From positions 6,364 through 70,363 of the forward strand of contig CAYZGK010000008.1 of assembly GCA_964478025.1 (NCBI GenBank): a stretch of 64,000 bases of DNA, in the 5' to 3' direction. The position numbers were made by a program, and so were the translations under genes. Positions 59,594-64,000 of this stretch are shown piece by piece. Position 1 is the first letter of the stretch. Each line of letters opens with the position of its first letter. The DNA is from UBA3700 sp964478025. Its GTDB lineage: Bacteria; Bacillota; Clostridia; Christensenellales; UBA3700. The notes below the pieces were generated by a model, which was not told where the DNA came from, ran no database searches, and saw only the letters and a program-made list of their open reading frames with translations.

Positions 59594-61423
59594 CTAAATA
59601 TAAATGACTTGTCCCTTTTTTAATGCTTCAACATCAACAAGTTTATCAAGTTCTCTTCTATATTTTTCAAATATTTTTTCATTATAGTTCATAGTAAATT
59701 CTGGAGAAATCTCCTCGCCATCTAAAGCTGTCTTTACAAACAGTGCAGCTATTGATGAACCACTCATCCAATGAAAATCCTTATCATCAAAAATTTGCTT
59801 CATATTCTTTAAAAATACTAGCATTTTCTTGTAGTTTTTCTCTCCATGACATATTGCAACGCCCATAGCTTGAACAAAAGCATAATGTATTGTAAAGTTT
59901 AGGTCCATAGCATATATTTCAGATACATCTGCAACATAAAATAAGCCATCTATTGCAACAGGAATTTTATCTTCGACACGATTAAGCATACTCTCAATTA
60001 GAATATGACATTGAGTAAGATCATCTATATATTGAACAACTGCTAAATGTAAAACTTTTTCTTTTAAAACTTGAAGTTGTTTAGCTTCTTTTTTCTTACT
60101 TTCAGGCGCTTGTGTAATCATGATTCTTGACACTAATTCAAAAACATCTCTAGTTCTTTTATCAGTAGATAACCATTTTATTTTATACACAATATCGTCA
60201 CTATGATTTAGCATCTCAATTAAAAAAGGTGCATCATTAAGTTTCATACATTGGTGAAAATATTCAGTATAGATATTCCATAATTCTTTCCAATCCCCAA
60301 ATGGCGCGTTTGCAGGAATAGGCTTAAGCTTTTTTGTCCCTTTTATGTAATCAACAAAATGTTTTGCATTAGATAATTCCCCATATCTTCCATTTAATTC
60401 AGAAAAAACTCCTAGAGCTTTTTCTTTAAGTCCTTGATTATAATATAAAATACCTAGATATGAGTTATATGTATAAGAATCAGGCTCATCCTTTATCCTT
60501 TGTTTTAAATATGCATAGCACTCTTCATTCAGTCCTGCATCAAGCAATGTTTGAATTATTCTATGGTACATAAATGTTTGTTCACAGTCTTTTTCAAGAA
60601 GTGGCTCTATTGCCTTTTTTAACGCCTCTTTATCCTTTTGTTCTAAACATGCTTGGCAAAGTAGCATTCTTATAGCAAAATCGTCACTAATTTCTTTTAA
60701 TACTTTCTCCGCAAGTTCTCTTGCTTCTGCATAGTAATTCAAAAGCACAAGACACATTATTTTTGAGTAATATGCAACTTTTTTTCGCTCATTAGGAACA
60801 TTTAATTTTAGTGCTTCATTTGCCTTATCAATAGCGGTTCCAAAATTACCTTCATTAACCTCATGGCAAACTTCATCTACTATTTGATCAAATCTAACAC
60901 CATCGTTAATAACACTAAATTGTATTGGAGCTTTATCTTCACTTAAAAACTTTTCTATATCAAAATCGTTTGGTTGAATATTTAAATCTTCATCATTCTT
61001 TACATTTTCTAATTCTTCAAGCAAATCGTTTTCTAATTCAGCCATATCATCGGCATTTCTAAAGGAAATTAAACCTCTTGATTTTATATATCTTTTTGCT
61101 TTGTCATAGTAATATGAGGCAACTTCTTTTCTATTTAAAGATAAATAGTTTACAAATAGTACAACCATTGCCTCTTTATTGTTAGGTTCTTTTGATAGAA
61201 CATCAAACATTAACTCATTTGAATATCCATACTTTAATCGAGCTGCATACATTTTTGCAAGTTCTATGTTTATCTTTATTTTTTCCTTTTCAGATTTAGT
61301 AAACTTAAGTGCGGACCTATAATAAACAGCAGCCTGAGCAAAATCGTCATTATCTATACAATCTTGGGCTAAGTCTTTATAATCTTTCACGCTACATGGC
61401 ATCTTTATAATCTTACTCATCAA
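59594..61423 (-). CDS. tetratricopeptide-repeat protein
   Basis: A 609-residue soluble helical-repeat protein. TPR-like pairs are visible at about 8-45 (DLAQDCIDNDDFAQAAVYYRSALKF), 190-225 (VNEGNFGTAIDKANEALKL), 225-300 and 320-350 (YNSYLGILYYNQGLKEKALGVF). No enzymatic motif, signal peptide or membrane helix. Its start overlaps the hslO stop by 11 bp, so it is coupled to the redox chaperone. Likely a protein-protein adaptor; partner unknown. Confidence 0.78.
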   Translation of the reverse strand: MMSKIIKMPCSVKDYKDLAQDCIDNDDFAQAAVYYRSALKFTKSEKEKIKINIELAKMYAARLKYGYSNELMFDVLSKEPNNKEAMVVLFVNYLSLNRKEVASYYYDKAKRYIKSRGLISFRNADDMAELENDLLEELENVKNDEDLNIQPNDFDIEKFLSEDKAPIQFSVINDGVRFDQIVDEVCHEVNEGNFGTAIDKANEALKLNVPNERKKVAYYSKIMCLVLLNYYAEARELAEKVLKEISDDFAIRMLLCQACLEQKDKEALKKAIEPLLEKDCEQTFMYHRIIQTLLDAGLNEECYAYLKQRIKDEPDSYTYNSYLGILYYNQGLKEKALGVFSELNGRYGELSNAKHFVDYIKGTKKLKPIPANAPFGDWKELWNIYTEYFHQCMKLNDAPFLIEMLNHSDDIVYKIKWLSTDKRTRDVFELVSRIMITQAPESKKKEAKQLQVLKEKVLHLAVVQYIDDLTQCHILIESMLNRVEDKIPVAIDGLFYVADVSEIYAMDLNFTIHYAFVQAMGVAICHGEKNYKKMLVFLKNMKQIFDDKDFHWMSGSSIAALFVKTALDGEEISPEFTMNYNEKIFEKYRRELDKLVDVEALKKGQVIYI

Positions 61424-62258
61424 AAATGCTCCTTAAATCGCAAGCTCTATATACATATTTTTTATTACAAAATTGACAACCTACTTCTATTTTTCCAACT
61501 TCCTTTATTATATCTTCAGCTTCTTTTTTACCTAAAGATTTTATTAATTCTTTAGTCCTTTCATCTGAACAATTGCACTTATATATTGGATTAATATCTT
61601 CAAGTTGATTTATATCAAAATGACCAAAATAAAAATCTAAAGTTTCTTGTACTCCACCCTTTTCTTCTACAATTTTTGAAAAATCTTTAAATTGTGAAAC
61701 TATATCTTGAAGGATAAAAATGTCACCTTCATCGCAATTTGGCATTGGTTGAACTATAATTCCATTTGCTGCTATACATTTACCATTTTCAACCTTAACA
61801 CTTAGGGAGATAGCTGTTGGAAGTTGTTCTGAATATGTAAAGTAGTATGCAAAATCAAAATCAATATTTCCTGTAACTATTTGAGAAATTCCATTGTATG
61901 GTTCTTTCATACCAAAATCTTTAATTACATTTAAATAGCCCTTCTTGCCAACTATATCTGTAACACTACCACTAGCATTGGTATTTTCAATATAACCTCT
62001 AACTTGAGCTATAGAATTTCCACAAACCACTATTTTTTTACCAGTTCCGTCTCCTTGAACAATAATAGTAAGTTTCTCGCCTTTATCTTTAAAACCTGAT
62101 GAAATAAAAGCACCAATCATTAAAACTTTTCCAAGTGCTACTGCGGCATCATCTGAAAGTTTATGATAATCAATAGCTTGTTGAATTAATTCTTTTGTAT
62201 CTAAAATATCTACTATTGCTGTATTTTTAAATAATATTGCTCTTTTTATTACATCCAT
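61413..62258 (-). CDS. hslO: redox-regulated chaperone Hsp33
   Basis: A 281-residue holdase that is activated by oxidation and unfolding. The C-terminal zinc switch is C228-x-C230 and C261-xx-C264 (CNC ... GCQFC), all four cysteines present. The N-terminal substrate domain begins with DVIKRAILFKN. 2 bp after the methyltransferase gene, and overlapping the TPR gene. Confidence 0.95.
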   Translation of the reverse strand: MDVIKRAILFKNTAIVDILDTKELIQQAIDYHKLSDDAAVALGKVLMIGAFISSGFKDKGEKLTIIVQGDGTGKKIVVCGNSIAQVRGYIENTNASGSVTDIVGKKGYLNVIKDFGMKEPYNGISQIVTGNIDFDFAYYFTYSEQLPTAISLSVKVENGKCIAANGIIVQPMPNCDEGDIFILQDIVSQFKDFSKIVEEKGGVQETLDFYFGHFDINQLEDINPIYKCNCSDERTKELIKSLGKKEAEDIIKEVGKIEVGCQFCNKKYVYRACDLRSIFDE

Positions 62259-62260
62259 TT

Positions 62261-62971
62261 TTACTTTTTCCTACAAATAAATAATAATCTTCTTGATGAA
62301 TTTTTAACTTTGTTAAAATCTACTCCATCAAAAACTTTTACCTCAAACTTGTATAATAATTCTAACAAATCTTGCTCTTTATGAAAATATTGAGTATGTT
62401 CTTCATCAATTCTTTTATATAAGTTATCTTTTTCTTTTTCAAAAAACGCAAGTGACATATTTACATGATCTTTTTTAAGTTCATTTGACCAAATATATGT
62501 GGCATTTTCTGAATCCTCACAAAATATATTATTCCCTATTATCTTCTTTAATTTATACTCTGATGAAACATCGAAAATAAAATAACCATCTTTCTTTATA
62601 TTGTTAGATATATTTTCAAATAGTTTTTTTAATTTTTTCTTTTCTATGTAATTTATTCCATCACAAACACATGTCATAAAATCTACTGGATGAGGAAACT
62701 CAACATCAAATATATCGCTGTTTATAAAGGTTATATTTTGAAAATTTAAACGAGCTTTATCTCTTGCTGCATTTAACATCTCTTGAGACAAATCTACACC
62801 TATCATTTTATTTCCAAGTTTTGAAAGCATTATTGTCATGCTTCCTGTTCCACAACATAAATCTACACCTTCACCTTTTGTGTAGGATTTAATAATATCT
62901 AAATAACTTTGGTAATCAAAATCTTGCATCAAAATATCATAATATTTTGCAAGAATTGTATAAGCTTCCAT
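62261..62971 (-). CDS. class I SAM-dependent methyltransferase
   Basis: A 236-residue small-molecule methyltransferase (Methyltransf_11/25 type) with the SAM loop VDLCCGTGSMTIML (about 36-49), MIGVDLSQEML (about 54-64) and the TCVCDGINYI strand. The opening YTILAKYYDILMQDFDYQSY is typical of this branch. The substrate is unknown. It overlaps the DUF624-like gene by one base (TAATG) and precedes hslO by 2 bp. Confidence 0.85.
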   Translation of the reverse strand: MEAYTILAKYYDILMQDFDYQSYLDIIKSYTKGEGVDLCCGTGSMTIMLSKLGNKMIGVDLSQEMLNAARDKARLNFQNITFINSDIFDVEFPHPVDFMTCVCDGINYIEKKKLKKLFENISNNIKKDGYFIFDVSSEYKLKKIIGNNIFCEDSENATYIWSNELKKDHVNMSLAFFEKEKDNLYKRIDEEHTQYFHKEQDLLELLYKFEVKVFDGVDFNKVKNSSRRLLFICRKK

Positions 62972-63981
62972 TATTTTCTCTTTTTCTTGTTGTTAGTTTT
63001 TTGCTTCTTATCTTTGTATTCTTTGTTAGCTTTAGCCTTAGCTTTTAACTCATCTGCAACTTGTTTGTTATATAAATATGCAATAAAGTTATCCGTTAAG
63101 AATTGTGAATAAGCAATATTCATAACAGCATAGAAAGCAAATCCATAAACTATTAATACAACAACTACAAACCATACAATTGTATTAATTAAGAATAACA
63201 AACATGGAGCAACAAATATTACTGCCATTATTAAAATTTGAACACTGTTAATTAATGTTAAAAGTGCACCATTTTTTAAGCATATACCAAAGTTTTGCAT
63301 TGGCTTATCTGAGAATCTATATGTAACAAACATTGGAACTGTAACAATGCAATACATTATAGCAACTAATCCAAGTAAACAAGCAAATACAGCAAGTACC
63401 CACCATATAGCAGGACAAGACCCTTGTATTGATGTATATTTAACAATTTCAAGAATTGAACAAACAGCACCCGTTGCAATTATTCCTAAGACAGTAAATG
63501 TAATTAAAAATTTATACCAGTGTCTTGCAATTCCCTTAAAGAAATCTCTAAATACATGAGTATCTACATCCCATAGGTAATTTCTCATAACATTGTAAAC
63601 ACCAGCCATTCCAATAGAGCCAATCATAAGTCCTGGAATTATGCATAAAGAATATAAAATTCTAGCATTATAGATTTTTGTTAAAGCCTCAGCTGCATAT
63701 GCAGCACTTGTTGCACCATAACCCATTCCTAAATCACCAACAAATTTATAATTTGCTAAAATTGATGGTTCTATTATGTATGGAAGAATAACAACTAAAA
63801 CGGCAAGTAAAGGTAAAAAGAAAATTGCACCTAATGCACTAACTCCCATTGTTTTTAATGGATGTGCACTAAATACACCAAACATTTGTTTGATTCTACC
63901 TTTATAATTTCTATCTCTACTATCTGGACTTAAATCATGTGCTACTGTTAATTTGCTAGCAAGTGTTGTTGTCATGCTCAT
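62971..63981 (-). CDS. DUF624/YesL-like membrane protein
   Basis: A 336-residue membrane protein with about six helices. The block GMAGVYNVMRNYLWDVDTHVFRDFFKGIARHW (about 122-153) matches the DUF624 (YesL) signature of a Gly-x-Arg turn followed by FRDFF. The C-terminus is a Lys-rich tail (about 313-336). I start at ATG 63981 (MSMTTT), preceded by GGAGAAACTTAAT; a frame beginning at TTG 63996 would contain that ribosome site and is rejected. YesL-like proteins are often near carbohydrate uptake genes; here there are none. Confidence 0.7.
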   Translation of the reverse strand: MSMTTTLASKLTVAHDLSPDSRDRNYKGRIKQMFGVFSAHPLKTMGVSALGAIFFLPLLAVLVVILPYIIEPSILANYKFVGDLGMGYGATSAAYAAEALTKIYNARILYSLCIIPGLMIGSIGMAGVYNVMRNYLWDVDTHVFRDFFKGIARHWYKFLITFTVLGIIATGAVCSILEIVKYTSIQGSCPAIWWVLAVFACLLGLVAIMYCIVTVPMFVTYRFSDKPMQNFGICLKNGALLTLINSVQILIMAVIFVAPCLLFLINTIVWFVVVVLIVYGFAFYAVMNIAYSQFLTDNFIAYLYNKQVADELKAKAKANKEYKDKKQKTNNKKKRK

Positions 63982-64000
63982 ATTAAGTTTCTCCAATTAA

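Noticed and set aside
63982..63996. Five-codon upstream TTG extension of the DUF624-like protein
   Set aside because: The extension contains the GGAG ribosome site that serves ATG 63981.

Overview
The window is low-GC (about 30% by eye), and almost all genes lie on the minus strand in long, tightly packed runs. Exactly 100-base N gaps show that it is a scaffold from a draft or metagenome assembly. The gene content points to an anaerobic Clostridia-type member of the Bacillota: DapL lysine synthesis, short-form HisG with HisZ, IscU/NifS with an Rrf2 regulator, TrpR-like YerC/HisR regulators, a 6S-type RNA, a Cys-rich DUF6273-type lipoprotein and an orphan acetyl-CoA-synthase-like protein. I see no prophage, insertion sequence, CRISPR array or plasmid functions.

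Layout. 1-3.3 kb: nth (cut by the window edge), dapL, purA and a small FakA/YloV-C-terminal-like protein, probably one operon. 3.4-5.5 kb: a decayed and an intact AAA/DUF4143 ATPase, next to a 23-bp-period repeat that runs into a gap. 5.5-9.8 kb: a CtpE-like P-type ATPase coupled to guaA. 9.9-10.1 kb: a 63-residue protein made of three HFHI repeats. 10.2-14.9 kb: phosphate transporter, DUF47, MATE, fused AroE-AroK and AroQ. 15-18.6 kb: DUF3810 protein, pgi and a sugar isomerase-like protein whose start looks leaderless. 18.8-21.7 kb (+): an MMPL/RND exporter. 21.7-24.2 kb: an SOS-box-associated Y-family polymerase with a 50-residue partner, and a Fic protein preceded by paired palindromes. 24.3-28 kb: two integral-membrane proteins (DUF5058-like) with an M20 peptidase and a charged membrane protein. 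28-30.9 kb: a polar amino acid ABC importer with a YerC/TrpR-like regulator. 31-34.5 kb: lepA, hemW and a small membrane protein. 34.6-36 kb (+): LUD protein and glycerophosphodiesterase. 36-38.1 kb: iscR-nifS-iscU. 38.15-38.31 kb: seven tandem 23-bp repeats. 38.3-45.9 kb: an almost complete histidine operon, hisR-Z-G-D-C-B-H-A-F-IE. 46-48.1 kb: a candidate small RNA, the DUF6273 lipoprotein and tRNA-Thr(CGT). 48.1-50.7 kb: asnS, the ACS-like protein and a 6S-type RNA. 50.7-59.4 kb: pgsA, small membrane protein, valS, HAD phosphatase, two membrane proteins and a MacB/FtsX-type transporter. 59.6-64 kb: DUF624-like protein, methyltransferase, Hsp33 and a TPR protein.

How genes work together. 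The histidine operon carries its own TrpR-like regulator, and a perfect dyad fills the spacer of its promoter. A paralogous TrpR-like gene closes an amino acid importer operon whose promoter spacer also holds a dyad. Together these suggest two sister regulators, one for synthesis and one for uptake.

Two of the six gaps (51.5 kb and 56.0 kb) are flanked by identical 55-bp sequences. Removing one copy plus the Ns restores intact reading frames for the ABC transporter and valS, so those gaps are scaffolding artefacts. The hisD gap is real. Positions, motifs and repeats were read from the sequence; family names come from recognition without database searches.
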